Positions 45,401 through 55,600 of a stretch of 64,000 nucleotides of DNA are shown here, one piece after another. The stretch spans positions 32,842,049-32,906,048 of the forward strand of contig CM034534.1 of NCBI GenBank assembly GCA_020002185.1. The letters are read 5' to 3'. Position numbers and translations under genes: made by a program. A model generated the notes under the pieces. The model ran no database searches. It saw only the letters and a program-made list of their open reading frames with translations, and was not told where the DNA came from. The number at the start of each line of letters is the position of its first letter. The first letter of the stretch is position 1. The DNA comes from Paraescarpia echinospica. Lineage: Eukaryota; Annelida; Polychaeta; Sabellida; Siboglinidae.

Positions 45401-47761
45401 TCTGAGCTTGGTTTCCAAGAATTTAGGCGCAATAGAAGTTATCTCATTATTATGTTTAAATATATGGTTGTCATGGTTAATGATGTGGTATCACGTCTAA
45501 ATATGGTTGCACTGTGTTCAAGTATTCGTGTGATGTCAAGACAGAAGTGTACTATGTCTAACATGGTTGCACTATGTTTCAGTATGCCTGTGATGTCAAG
45601 GCAGAGGTGGTTGGTAAACCTTCCAAGATGTTCTTTCAGACACCTCTCAAAGACATGGGTATTACGTCTGACGAGGTAACTATCAAAATGCTTTTGTTGA
45701 CGTCATACAAAAATTAGTGAAGATTCTCGTCTCAGAATGTCCGCGCTGACGGTTTTTTCGCTGATGGTGCCATGCGGCGGATCAGAGCTGATTATGTGTT
45801 TGGTATATCTGATTCAATACCAATGTAACTCTTGTTCTGCGCGACTTGTGGTCACACGGTTGGTCGGTTTGCATAGTATGGCAGACACGGTCTGATTATT
45901 ACGATTTCTACAAGACAATCAAACTGAGACTATGTACTAAGCATATTAAATATTGCGATGTTAAAAAAAGAATAAAACAGCACCACAGCGTCATTTTTTA
46001 AATTGTTGTTGATCAGAATCTATATTATTTTTATGGCCTAAAACAATTTTCAAGCTGCAATAATAAAATGTTGTTGTTGATGCAACTAAGGATTTTGGTT
46101 GTTTAACAAATATATTTGTTGTTAACGTGACATTTTGCACTATGTCTATGGTTGTCCATTTCCAGTAAAATTTGTATTCTCTATAAGAGTGAACACAATT
46201 ACTTAATAAAATGTAATTATTTAACACAAATCAAGTATTTAAAGAGATAAGTTTGAATGATTCTCTAACATTCATTATAAAAAAGTAGATAGATATATCT
46301 CAGAATCCTTCATGTTGATTGATGGAGCTTTTTGAGCCCTTCACAGCCAGTCCGCAACCTTAGTGTGCACTACTCTATAGTCATGTGACAGTAATGGTTG
46401 TTGTCACATGAAGGCAGCTTCCCATAGTTATCTTAGATTGTCTGTCTTTCGGGCCAACTCAAAACCAATCATGAGTCAAATTTGGCTGGTGAGCGATGGT
46501 TCACAGAATGTTGTTTTAGGCATTTCTCATAACTAAGAGTCTCAGTTCTGGAAACATTTAGTTGCTCTCCTCTGTATTCTTGCAAGCACATAAATTTTGT
46601 GATGTGGGATTATGTCCAGAGAAACGTCAGACTCCAGATACAGTTTGTATTGTATGCTGCTGGATGCATGGTAAAAGCCATAAAAGCAAATCCAATCAGT
46701 ACTCTTACATAATCTCAATCACTCTGTCACTCAAGAATGCATAAAACCCAATAAAACAAAGTTAATTGAACAATGAAAGTTAATTGTGATTTATTACATT
46801 TAATTTACCTCTTCCAGAAACGTAAATTAAATAAATTTATGTGTTTTAGAATGTTAAACTAAGTTCATTGAATTAAATGTAATAAACTTATGCCTGCTAT
46901 GTCATGTATATTGATGTTGTCTGCAGGCGTTGATGATTGGAGATGACATTGTCAATGACGTGGGCGGGGCCCAGGCGTGTGGTCTACGGGCACTACAGGT
47001 GCGAACAGGCAAATACAGGTGAGACTTGTCAAGTGTTAAATCATGCGAGAAAACATCATCCGATTCTGTCTACTGCAACAACCTAGAAACCTTTATGATG
47101 AGACTAATTATACAGTGGAGTCTTGATTTACAGTCATCTCACAAATAAGGTCACCCTAGGATGGTCCCAAATTATTTCCACAGACGTTATGATATTAGTC
47201 CCACTAATACGGTCACCTCGCTATTCAGTTCAGTTTTGCAAAACAAACTATTAATATAAGGTGCAACCAACGCAGTGATAAGAACATCGGACTCTCAGTT
47301 GAGAGAACTCTTGTTCAAATTATCTTATTGCCATCTGAAACCTTGGGCAATGTCATTCACTGCACATTGCATCAATTCCCTCAGCTCAACTACTGTATGG
47401 ATGGATGGCTGTGGATTTATGTGAATGAATAGTATTTGTGCAGTAATTACACCATAGCTGAATGCTTCTAAGAGAAGTTGAGTTTGTATTTGAATGAAAA
47501 GTCTGTGATGGATGAAATATAAAGCACGTTATTAGTTTTTGTCTTTTACTGCATCCACGATTTCTTTGTACACCACGCTTGATAGATCAACCTATGATCA
47601 CTAGATGGAATCATGTGATCAGCCGATATTTAACTGGTTAAAAAAGTATGTAACATTTGTCTGTTGATAGGCCGGAAGATGAACCGCATGCGACAGTGAC
47701 ACCTGATGGCTATGTTGATAACCTCGCCCAGGCAGTTGATCTTTACCTTGCTCACAAATGA
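36415..47761 (+). CDS. LHPP: LHPP-type HAD phosphatase (phospholysine/phosphohistidine/pyrophosphate), 7 exons, 270 aa
   Basis: A cytosolic HAD-superfamily enzyme with a C2-type cap; the family hydrolyses phosphohistidine, phospholysine and inorganic pyrophosphate. Exons: 36415-36545, 42737-42924, 43625-43778, 44906-44969, 45583-45675, 46927-47018 and 47671-47761. All introns are GT-AG, phases agree, and the total is 813 bases including TGA. HAD motif I is LLDINGVLY (nucleophile D19; N replaces the second acidic residue, whereas human LHPP has Ser there). Motif II is CTNET (55-59), the motif III Lys is in VVGKPS (K191), and motif IV is IGDDIVND (214-221). The C-terminus ends PDGYVDNLAQAVDLYL. 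Intron 1 (6.2 kb) holds a complete Gypsy element. A second ATG lies 151 bases upstream in a duplicated start region. No lesion is seen. Confidence 0.96.
36546..36947. other. Start of LHPP intron 1
   Basis: This lies between exon 1 and the Gypsy 3 LTR. I see no recognisable element. Confidence 0.3.
36948..37083 (-). repeat. Gypsy 3 3' LTR
   Basis: About 136 bases, on the minus strand starting TGTCGGCCACCATAC and ending near GAATTCTATA. It matches 41276-41413 with a few substitutions and a small length change, so the insertion is not brand new. Confidence 0.85.
37259..38373 (-). pseudogene. Gypsy 3 integrase
   Basis: The first frame has the zinc-binding domain (LHQGHQGIAKCRARARASVW, then KCVTCAK) and the core start (LAMDLFELRGKVSLIVIDYY). 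The second Asp region is shifted out of frame near 38000. The C-terminal frame has VALMAYRSTPLQNDLSPAEM and a basic tail with LQPGDPVWIRDQ. At least one shift separates the halves. Confidence 0.82.
38467..39196 (-). pseudogene. Gypsy 3 RNase H and connection
   Basis: The segment reads KRPTIIAADASSTGIGAVQV, then after a frameshift near 38980 VVQFASRSLSDTEKRYAVIE, KEALAATWACKKFSEYVLGL and TDALSRAPVEAP. These are the standard RNase H blocks, with the catalytic Asp in AADASSTG and Glu in IEKEALA. A TAG ends the frame at 38467. Confidence 0.85.
39197..40480 (-). CDS. Gypsy 3 protease and reverse transcriptase
   Basis: One open frame of 427 codons. The protease active site is KLDTGAAASVVSD at about residue 95. 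RT follows with ARICVDLTRLNKSVQRE, then FNRLPFGISYAPEIFQRTM, and a catalytic box MDDILIHA (His before Met-Asp-Asp). The thumb is CEFSRSSTTFLGH. The frame ends at a TAG directly after FMSMVN, where related elements continue into RNase H. The Gag zinc knuckles overlap its N-terminal part in another frame. Confidence 0.87.
   Translation of the reverse strand: MQMVWPQSTRSTTMPCKRSHLSQLPKERTLPLCLSGCQATVKPGQRSATARVCRLAVPRLCGALDDTEHWSAEVEANGHATKFKLDTGAAASVVSDQKAWLNTEKLLPTKQALRGPGGTLLPVMGVIKAKLRYRNKSLNELVYVIRNQEYSLLSRRACVGLDLVARVDNVQETTGQTTVPSTALSSKADATPVCLYTARKIAHPLLPQIKSEIESMVRQEFISAVTVPTRWCSGMVSVQKANGSARICVDLTRLNKSVQREIHPMSSVDESLAKLGSSSKLGANSGFWQLLLDDESRLLTTFITPRGRYCFNRLPFGISYAPEIFQRTMSIILEGLEGVICHMDDILIHATDQTEHNKRERAVLGRLQEAGLTLNANKCEFSRSSTTFLGHIDGFGIQADPRKTTAVTHFQTQTTVKELQRFMSMVN
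40376..40481 (-). other. Gypsy 3 Gag tandem zinc knuckles
   Basis: Two canonical CX2CX4HX4C knuckles lie close together: CKWCGRSRHDRQQC and CRNCQKKGHFHSVC. They bind the element RNA. Their frame differs from the overlapping protease frame. Confidence 0.8.
40657..41238 (-). CDS. Gypsy 3 Gag capsid region
   Basis: A frame without an evident ATG runs from about 41238 to 40657: PTGIQLDIPLPGKFDGANSP, WPKWLKRFERYRVALGL, then VGDCADDILSTP, RARFNKRTQSPSESIDTCIQ and LREDLIRDRIVVGVFSD. This is the retrotransposon gag domain pattern of Gypsy elements. The missing start codon suggests damage. Confidence 0.75.
41259..41275 (-). other. Gypsy 3 primer-binding site (tRNA-Leu-like)
   Basis: Minus-strand TGGTGGCAGCGGGTTTT sits directly against the 5' LTR. 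It complements a tRNA 3' end of the form CCCGCTGCCACCA, as in tRNA-Leu. Confidence 0.65.
41276..41413 (-). repeat. Gypsy 3 5' LTR
   Basis: About 138 bases matching the 3' LTR at 36948-37083, including the TGTAGGCCACCATAC start on the minus strand. Confidence 0.85.
41501..42481 (-). pseudogene. Decayed hAT-like transposase (ZNF862-like) fragment
   Basis: Three consecutive minus-strand frames look like parts of one protein. The first has LVGATPDDEAANIGRQGG, then LLADQMQRGLATFWFSAYRS and DLAIES, which resembles the DGA...N.G...WC.AHRLEL block of hAT/ZNF862-type proteins. The others have GDILKIFETPQKKLQRSDL and RSFVEHGVRVVRRLIPDEAS. Stops separate them. Assignment rests on pattern memory and is tentative. 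It lies in LHPP intron 1. Confidence 0.45.
42530..42612 (+). other. G-run cluster (possible G-quadruplex)
   Basis: Several runs of five or six G on the plus strand within 80 bases, about 125 bases before LHPP exon 2. The following GGGACGCTATAGAATAAATA with (ATT)n looks like a LINE 3' tail. Confidence 0.4.
43497..43605 (+). mobile_element. SINE 3' fragment in LHPP intron 2
   Basis: The sequence GAAGTGTTAAGCACTTTGAG followed by GGATACTGCGCTATATAAG matches the tail of the SINE at 27415-27711. The tRNA head is missing. Confidence 0.6.
44097..44316 (+). repeat. 20-bp minisatellite in LHPP intron 3
   Basis: About eleven copies of GGACCCATCCTACTTTCATT with increasing divergence towards the 3' end. 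Confidence 0.92.
44400..44650 (-). mobile_element. LINE 3' fragment in LHPP intron 3
   Basis: The minus strand shows a decayed LINE ORF2 tail: GKTHKEHGKQKRLVKKEQED and ILEKAGINSREWKTMAE, then a (TTAAT)-rich end. Stops interrupt it. Confidence 0.45.
45316..45450 (+). mobile_element. LINE 3' tail in LHPP intron 4
   Basis: TGATGCGCCTCTGAGCTTGG and ATTTAGGCGCAATAGAAG, closing in (ATT)-type sequence, resemble the tail at 18880-19015. Confidence 0.5.
45503..45610 (+). repeat. Tandem duplication of the LHPP exon 5 acceptor region
   Basis: ATGGTTGCACT(G/A)TGTT(C/T)(A/C)AG followed by TAT(T/G)C(G/C)TGTGATGTCAAG occurs at 45503 and again at 45562, a 59-base repeat. The second copy holds the real acceptor and the start of exon 5 (45583). 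The first keeps a weak acceptor-like CAAG but loses the pyrimidine context. Confidence 0.75.
46520..46625 (-). mobile_element. CR1-like LINE fragment in LHPP intron 5
   Basis: CATTTAGTTGCTCTCCTCTG and neighbours match the CR1-like 3' region at about 21510-21540 in the same orientation. Confidence 0.45.
46780..46910. repeat. AT-rich inverted repeat in LHPP intron 5
   Basis: TTTATTACATTTAATT and its exact complement AATTAAATGTAATAAA flank about 65 bases that contain a further TAAATTAAATAAA stretch. It could be a small MITE or a chance hairpin. Confidence 0.45.
47265..47530 (+). mobile_element. tRNA-derived SINE, diverged, in LHPP intron 6
   Basis: It aligns with the SINE at 27415-27711: CTCAGTTGAGAGAACTC, a degenerate B box TTGTTCAAATTAT, GAAACCTTGGGCAA, GTGAATGAATAGT and CATAGCTGAATGCTTC. 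The 3' tail is altered. Confidence 0.6.
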
Positions 47762-48091
47762 CCGCCTAGTATTAAAGTAACCATCGTTTTACCTCATTAG
47801 CGTTCTACAACAAGTCTATCAACTAACTGTTGGCATGAAAACCACGTCACTGCCTATTAATATTTACAATAATGATATATTGACAAGGTTTCTTTGCTTC
47901 AGATGATTATTTTGTTTGCCTGTTAAGAGAATGATGTGTAATGATTTATCGTGCCATACTGAAATGTCATCGCTTTCTAATGTTTGCTAGTGAATGCAGT
48001 TATATATTTTCATATTATGGAATATTCTTTTGAAAGACTAATGTTCCAATGCATGTTATATATACCATAAGCATGTCAGTTTGATTGATCA

Positions 48092-48097
48092 AATAAA
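48092..48097 (+). terminator. LHPP polyadenylation signal
   Basis: AATAAA, 331 bases after the LHPP stop, followed by a GT-rich stretch (GTTTGAATGTTTCTTGTG). This is the expected layout for 3' end cleavage near 48112. Confidence 0.7.
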
Positions 48098-48112
48098 TGT
48101 TTGAATGTTTCT

Positions 48113-50785
48113 TGTGTATTTATTTTCTTTCTTGACAATGATAAGTTGTTGGTCACATATAAAATAACCACGGCATATCTACAGTTCAAACATTGTAAAT
48201 GGACAACATTTTTATACAAACATCAAACTTCCTTGGTGTAGATTGTGGGCAGGCATAAAATTGGCTTAAAATGAACCTTTTTTATTCCCAATCTTAATTA
48301 AATATACTATAAAAATAGTGTCCTGATATTCAGCTAATTTTTAACCCCCTCCTTCACACTGTTTAAGGCCACTTGGTTGTGCTTTTCTGCACAGTTTGTT
48401 GCGACACCTAGCGGTCGAGGTGACGTCACCGCAGGTAGCATCACTAGAATTTAGCTTGGTGCGCATCTATGCGGGTTGGTGTTTCAGGTGTATTTAAAAT
48501 TGCAATTGCGGTATTTAATATTATTTTATATCACCGTAAAGATAATAATCTTACCTATAAATGTGTCGCTGGATGCACACAGGAATTTTTTTAACTTTTT
48601 TAGTCATTACTGTTTGAACATTGCGAATACTCAAACTTGCACTGGGACTTAATGTTTTTTTTTATATCACATTAAAGATAATTATCATATCTACAAATTT
48701 GCCGCTGGATGTACCCATGATTTATTTTAATTTTTTAAGTGGGCACTGGTATTATTGAACCCCGGAGATGCGCTTACTGATGATCTTGAGCCAGCCGTTG
48801 GTGGACGTGTTCTGGAACATGTACAGCGTGCAGATCTCTGGATGTGTACTCATGTTTACACTATCAAGCAGGCTGCTTAGGCGACACCAATATTTGATTA
48901 TTCGTCGCCGACGACGACGTTGTTTTTGACAAAACGGAAATAAAAATAAAATTGCAATTTTGAACTTTTATTTCTGAACGAAATGACGAACCAATGATTT
49001 TGTATCGATTCATCGAGCGTATACGCATCATACCGAACAGTATGTTTAACACCGTTTCATTGGTTGTCGCGCATCTTCGGTCTACGATCCAACGAATCCG
49101 CGAAAGTCCAACTTGTCATTAATTGGCTGAACCAGACACGAGCGCTTGAGTCGTTTGTGCAATGTGTATAAATTATAGTCACCTACTCGGTTTCTGTACT
49201 ATCTGAGTTTCTGCCTCATTACAATTATATAGCTGGAACTCATATTAAATACATCTTTAGTCACATATATCGGGCACGATGAGCAAAGGACGTTTACAAA
49301 CTTGCAACAAAGTTGTCTAAAATTAAAAATTCTTTTTCGGTTGATGACCAACGCACGAGTCGGTGCTCCAACGAATTACACAATTTTGGGGGGCATTTAG
49401 ACTTAGGATGATTCATATGTGAACATTTTGTTAAATTTTGCTAAGCTGGGAAAGTCATTTCCGTAATTAGTTAATGTGACAAACTGAACTAAGAAGACAC
49501 AAATCCTCATTTTCAGCTAGTTTTTTGTGTCACCATCAAAAGTGCAGGTTTGGAACAAATTATGCACAATTTGTAAGACTTATTTTGTTTTTTACATTAA
49601 GTAGAAACCTTTCATTACCTGCAAACCATACTGATGATAATAATTATGCCTTAATTAATCGAGCTACTTTTAATAGAAACAATGCCAATATTATACCTAC
49701 CACACACACTCACGCGCCTGTATATAATAACGATATATTATATTTATATCGCGCACGAACATGTGTAGCATTGTGAACGGTAATGACAGCGCCACTGTAC
49801 GGAATTTCTGTGAAGCTCGACACAATATCAATTTTATGGTAACCGCGAATCAATGGATAGTCGCCGCCGTAGAAGTCGAGTTTTACTTGAGTTTGTTTTG
49901 CGAAATTTGATCGTTGTAGGAATGTAAAATTATTTTTTTTGTAACGTAGTGTGAATATATGTATGTAAGATATGTGAGGAGAAGTTTGGCGGCTGTATTT
50001 TCATGGTTAGGTCAGAAAGTAAAAGATCGCCGAGTGCGCAACATTGTTGCCGTGGCGTTGGCGTTCGCAATGACCGCTCGCCGTTCAACGTCTCTATCGT
50101 TACAACGCGACGCCTAATTCAACTTCCACGAACACATCCATATGCCCAAATGAATAAACTTTCACAATACCTGCCCTTTACTCAACATAACATTGTACGG
50201 CACTTGTGTAGAATCCGGACCCACCTCGATTTCGCTGTTATAACTTGAGTTTTGCCCAACTTTGATACATCAGAATGTTAGTTCCATAATTCAACATCAT
50301 CCCAGGCATATTTATGTTACGAAAATATTGTGTCTTAGCGTACTTTTGAAGCTCAAATAGCGACCCGGTTTGCGGTAGTCTGCACCGCTGCGGTCGTGTG
50401 TTACCGCATCGCGCTCATAAAATTAGCGATATAGGGGCGTGTGTTGATGCAAACCTTAAGTCATTAATCACCGCACATATCCGATACGACTAAAAAAGAC
50501 TAGCGTATGGTCGTGTGAAGTTTTGCTCGAAAACGAGACGCGACACATGCCTTTTTGAAAATATTTTACCCAGCGAAATGCCAACAGCGTCCCCGTCGGA
50601 GAGCTCCTACCGGCGACGAAGGACGTGTAAGCGTGATCGTGCAGTTCACTTCTGTATCAGCCAGAAAAAAAACAATTAATCAGAATACGCAACATTTTGG
50701 TGGGTTGTAATAACTATGGAAAACATACAAAATCATTATGCATTGAAAATAATGATAAATAGAGTGTTTTATGATCTGGAACAGG
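48113..50785. other. Intergenic region downstream of LHPP
   Basis: I see no gene. A roughly 130-base tandem duplication occurs at 48540-48740 (TAAAGATAAT..TC...TGCCGCTGGATGTAC and its partner). CpG-containing patches at 50000-50110 and 50570-50640 have no recognisable product. Confidence 0.4.
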
Positions 50786-51149
50786 GATGGGTTCAAGTAC
50801 TCGAGTACTTGTGTACTTAATTACAGCAAGTACTGTACTTGGACTTGTACTTAACCATCAAAGTACCTGGACTTGGCAAGTACTTTTTACAAGTACTTTA
50901 CGTTTTTGTTAAGTAGTTGGGTCTATCGGAATGATTGAAAAGAAATGGCTACAGAGAAAATTACTATACATTTATTCTTATTTTGTACAAAGCGTCATAA
51001 CACGAAACATAATTGATGGTACTTGTGATGGTGGTTGATTGGTTTATAAGTATAAATAGCATGATAAGCACAAGCACTTACATGCATGTCAGCTGAGAGT
51101 TGAAGCATTGAGTCAATTACATGGGATAAACTAACACTAGCCTTGATCA

Positions 51150-51298
51150 GAAGTTCAGAAGCCACCAGTTCACTTGTATTGTCGACTTTTGTTTTTCCAA
51201 CCAACGTACAAGGCAACTACAAAGCCCAGTGTAAACACTGCGACATGAAGATTTCCTCCAGCTCTGGGGTAACAACAAACTTGTTGAAACACATGAAG
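51150..51298 (+). CDS. BED-type zinc-finger exon (hAT transposase or ZBED-like)
   Basis: The plus strand reads LVLSTFVFPTNVQG, then AQCKHCDMKISSSSGVTTNL and LLKHMK, directly followed by a GTAAGG splice donor at 51299. The Cys pair (CKHC), GVTTNLLKHM and spacing are typical of the first half of a BED finger, a DNA-binding domain common in hAT transposases. The last zinc ligand would be in the next exon, which I could not find. It is probably a remnant. Confidence 0.6.
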
Positions 51299-52566
51299 GT
51301 AAGGTTATGTAAAAATTATTGCAAATATGCAGCACTATTATATAATAATATGTATGTTTGTACTACACCGGTAAGGTATGTATTAAGAATATAGTCTATT
51401 ATCGCCTATATATCTTCTGAAGTACTTGTAGGCGTTGTAGTCTAATGGTATTATAGGGTTGGCATTACAGAATAAAGTCACAGGAAAAAATCACGGAAAA
51501 AAGTTCCAGGAAAAAAAGACACTTTAAATATCAACCAATACATAATCCTCGTACAAACAACATATGTGAAGGATGGAACAACAAATTCAACAAATTATTT
51601 ATATATATGTATATATATATATTATGTATATACATAATATATTATATATACATAATGTTATAAAATATATAAATAAAATTTGGAATTTTTACAAAAGGGC
51701 AAAACCTACTAACCACATGTAACTAACTATGTGTACAGCTGACCTATTTAATTGGGGAAACGTGGGCTGAAAGGTAGGCTTGAGTAAATAAGGGTTCTAT
51801 TCAAGTGGCAGAGGCTTCCCGTCCAACACAAAGGGAATTAGCAGACAGGTGTCCTTAACTGGCTTTGTGTGTAAATAACTGTGTCCACTGTCCACTGAGA
51901 AAGGCAATGAGATGAGGTTTGACAGATCTGAATTTGGACTTAATGTTTGTTGGCAGAAACTTAGCAGTTGGTAGAAGAAAAAGCATAGTGAGTTTAGTTG
52001 CAGTTATTTCAGTGAAATCTGCAGTGTGGTTAAAATCAGGCCTGGGATCAATCACTTCGCAATGTAATCTATTATTATTATTGAGTTTCCTTCCTATCAC
52101 TGTGACTATTACTACTACATGCTGAATGGAACATATTGCATATTTTTCATATAATATTTCAGTACTATATAGGAATGAAAGACAAAAGCCGTCTTACTGC
52201 CACTTAACTTGGTGGATTATAATCAGATAATCAGTGTAATTAAACCGTAATGCTCTACTGCTGTTTGGTGGACAGTTAATTATTAGCACAACTACAAATA
52301 CATCAGGATGTTTTTCACACCTCTGTTGTTTAGCCCTAGTAGAGTGCAGGCAGCCACTAAATCCATGGGCATGTGTGAAAAGGGTAGTTGGCCAGAGAAC
52401 CAAGTTCAACCAACTTCAAAGAACTATTGAAGCCATGCATCTGTCACACTGTCTCAGTGTCTTTTGTTAGCGTTCAATGTACTTGACTGTACTTGACTAA
52501 CATGTTCAAAGTACTTGGTACTTGTACTTGAGTTTTTCACAAAGTACTTGTGTTGTGTACTTGTAT
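51299..52566. other. AT-rich interior of the hAT-like element
   Basis: There is a (TA)n-rich tract at 51598-51670. I recognised no further coding exons. Confidence 0.3.
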
Positions 52567-52826
52567 GCCAGTGAATATAACCATCAAAAATTTGCATAAT
52601 TCAAGAAACATTTAATTGGCAGAACAACTGAAAATACTCATGTGGTCACTTCCACAAAACAAGATGGCAGACACTGTAATGCAATTGGTCAGAATCTGGT
52701 CATTGGTCACTAGAGGGTGGTCCAATAATAACAATGAGTGCCACTGACACACAATAGCATGGACTGCAATGTCAGCTAATTAACACAACATACAGTTCAT
52801 ATAGCATGGAATGAGAAACATGACAG
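52567..52826 (-). repeat. Gypsy 4 3' LTR
   Basis: On the minus strand it begins TGTCATGTTTCTCATTCC right after the purine tract and appears to end near CACTGGCA, about 260 bases. There is no second copy in the window to confirm the boundary. Confidence 0.5.
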
Positions 52827-52851
52827 TCCTCCCTTCCAGATTGTTCGTTGC

Positions 52852-53994
52852 TCAATCCTCAATGAGCCTCATCGGCGGAATACCAAAATTAACGCGGGTC
52901 GAACGACGAGGTATCACGGGCTGATCAACAGGGACAGGTGGTTCATCGTTCATGGCTTCGTCAGGCAGGTGTTCGTCAATTTCGGGAACGGGCAAGTCGG
53001 GAACACCGTTGTATTGCTGCTGATCCGTCTTTGTGGGACGTTCAGTCGCGAGTGCAGCAGAACGCTTCAGATTGCGCCGGCGGTTCGTTGTTGGAACGGA
53101 ACGCGAATTCAGTTGATCTTCGTGTCGGCGGCAATGTCCATCAAGTCCTTGGACAATGAACATTTTCTTTCCGATATGACCAGTCACTTTTCCAGCCACC
53201 CATTTTGGACGATTTTTTGTGAAATCTCTGTAATGGACATATGCACCGATTGAGAATTTCGGCTTGGCTGGCAATGTTGATTTCTTCTGTGTTTTCGCTT
53301 TGTGCACAGGTGGTTGTAGAACGGAGAGAGAAGACCGCAGCTGGTGTCCGAGCATCAGTTCAGCTGGAGTACAACCAGTCGTGCAATTTGGAGTGACACG
53401 GTATTGTTGGAGGAATTATCTCAATGCCAGATGTTTCGACTTCCTCTCCCCCCTGACAACTCGTTTCATGGCCTGTTTGAAAATGCCAACAAGCCGTTCA
53501 GCTTCACCGTTCGATGGTGGGTGAAATGAAGTCAGATGTGCGATCGAGTGTGCATTGTACCAGTCAGCGAACATCTTTGAGGCGAACTGCGGGCCATTGT
53601 CAGATACAATTGTCTCAGGCTGGCCCCAGATAGCAAACAAGTCATCGAGCGCGGACGTAGTAGTCTCAGATGTCGGATACTTGTTTAATTTAAGAACGTG
53701 CGGCCATTTCGAGTGGGCATCCATCACGACCAACCACATGTCATCTAGGAACGGACCGGCAAAATCAATATGAATGCGCTGCAATGGGCGGTCCGGAACT
53801 GGCCATGCAGACAGATTTTCAGGTTGATTTTGGCCTGTTTCGGCACAAGCTGTGCAGTCCTTGCAGTGGGCGGTGATGTCGACCTCGACATTAGGCCACC
53901 ACACATGCATGCGTGCGAGCGACTTCATGCGCACTATTCCAATGTGCGTCAAGTGCAGCATGTTGAGGACCCTAGCGCGAAGTGCAGTCGGCAT
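52852..53994 (-). pseudogene. Gypsy 4 integrase
   Basis: The first frame (53994-53416) has the zinc-binding domain (THIGIVRMKSLARMHVWWPN, then CKDCTAC). It also has the catalytic triad: D in HIDFAGP, D in IVSDNGPQF and E in NGEAERLV. The second frame (53355-52852) has the C-terminal module (KFSIGAYVHYRDF, then KPKFSIG-type basic linker) and ends RLIED. A frame change near 53400 separates them. Confidence 0.87.
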
Positions 53995-54803
53995 GATGCT
54001 CGGGAGTCGCGTAGAAGGACACCATCCTTCGATGTCATCTCCGTCTGGGCGTTCAGGTAAGTACGAACTTTGTCCTTATCCTGATTATGCGGCCACGTGG
54101 ATGGCCACCCATTTGCAACGAAGTCTAGCACCTTTGTCAGAATCGGGTCGTTTCTGGTGTGGTCGGCGACGGTTTTCGCAGAGAGCGGCAAATTGAGAAT
54201 GACCTGCGTGTCGAGCAACTTCACTTCATTGTCGATTTCGGCTATGCTCTCCTCTTTGCCGAAACTCGGATCGGAACCAATGGACAGGCGAGACAAAGCA
54301 TCTGTGTTGGCGTGATCAGCAGACTGTCTGTAGACGGTGTGGTAATCGTAGCCCATCATTATCAGTGCCCGTCGCTGCAGTCGCTGTAGCGTCATCACCG
54401 GTAGACTCTTCTCTGGACTGAAGATGGTTAGCAGAGGTTTGTGACCTGTGGCCAGATATAGCGGCCTAATTGGATCGTAGTGGACCAAGCGCGTTTTCTG
54501 GGCCAGCATCTCCTTCAGTCAGTTGAACGCCTGGTCGCACTCAGCGAACCAGGCCCATTTGACGTCCTGTCTGCGCAGTCGGTTTAGAGGGGCGCAGATG
54601 GTAGAGAATGATGGCAAGTTCAGCTTGCCGATGAAGCTTTCCAGCTGTTTAACGTTTTCTGGCGTCGGAAACCTGACGATGGCGTTGACGCGTTCCTCAG
54701 ACGGCTTGAGACCATCTGTTGAGATCACATGTCCTAGGTATGTGACCTGCTGTCGGAAGAACTCACCCTTGTCAAGGCGCAGTTTCATTCCATACTCGTT
54801 CAA
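53949..54803 (-). pseudogene. Gypsy 4 RNase H and RT thumb
   Basis: The frame at 54803-54519 has the RT thumb and connection (VTYLGHVISTDGLKPSEERV, then FIGKLN). The frame at 54509-53949 has the last RNase H blocks (TGHKPLLTIF, YDYHTVYRQSADHANTDALS). The central RNase H blocks between them are missing, because the two frames join almost directly at AFN/ML. This suggests an internal deletion. Confidence 0.8.
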
Positions 54804-55600
54804 CGCAGAGAAGACCTGCTTGAGGTTTTGCTTCCTTCGTCCGTCCTGTGACGATCACATCGTCCAGGTAGGCAGTCACATATGGAATGCCGGAGACCAG
54901 ATTGTCGACTAACTTCTTGAAAATGGCCGGCGCTCGACAATCGATTGTACCGGAACAGTCCTTTGTGCGTTCTTTGACGAGTAGTTGCCTAGTGGCGTCA
55001 TCTAGCTCTACTTGTAGATATGCGTCGGACATGTCAAGCTTTGAAAAGTGCTGTCCTCCTTGCAGCTTGGCGAACAGTTCGTCTACCCTCGGAATGGGGT
55101 GCTGATCTACCTGCAGCTGAGGATTTACAGTCATTTTATAGTCTCCGCAGATGCGCACTTTTCCGTTCGGCTTCTGCATGACGACAATGGGCGTCGCCCA
55201 TTCACTGTGATCGACACGAGTTATGATACCCAAATCCTCGAGACGATGTAGCTCTTTGTCAACGGCATCCATGCGACTGAATGGTACTGGTCTCGGTTTG
55301 TAGAACTTGGGGGCGGCATCTTCTTTCAGTAGAAGCCGTGCTTTCACCTTAGTGTAGAGCCCCAATCCGGGCGCGAAAACAGCTGGGTACTGGTCTAGGA
55401 CCATCTGTAGGTCGCGATCACACTTTTCGATTACATTGCAGTCAGTGGTGGACGGCAATGCAGTAGCAATACTGCTGTAAAGCAAGGCATTCACATCAAC
55501 TTGGAATGCTTTGATCCAGTCAAGCGCAAAAAGTGACGTGCCTGCCTTTCCGACGACGATCAGTGGTAAATTCCTATTGGCCCCATTGCCGGACACAGTG
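54772..55600 (-). pseudogene. Gypsy 4 reverse transcriptase
   Basis: RT blocks: IVVMQKPNGKVRICGDYKMT, then FSKLDMSDAYLQVELDD and the catalytic AYLDDVIVTG. Upstream is the protease-RT linker (LDQYPAVFAPGLGLYTKVKA). The frame is lost shortly after the catalytic site. Confidence 0.88.

Noticed and set aside
49525..50248. ORFs in the intergenic region after LHPP
   Set aside because: No domain, no codon bias or splice support; consistent with chance.
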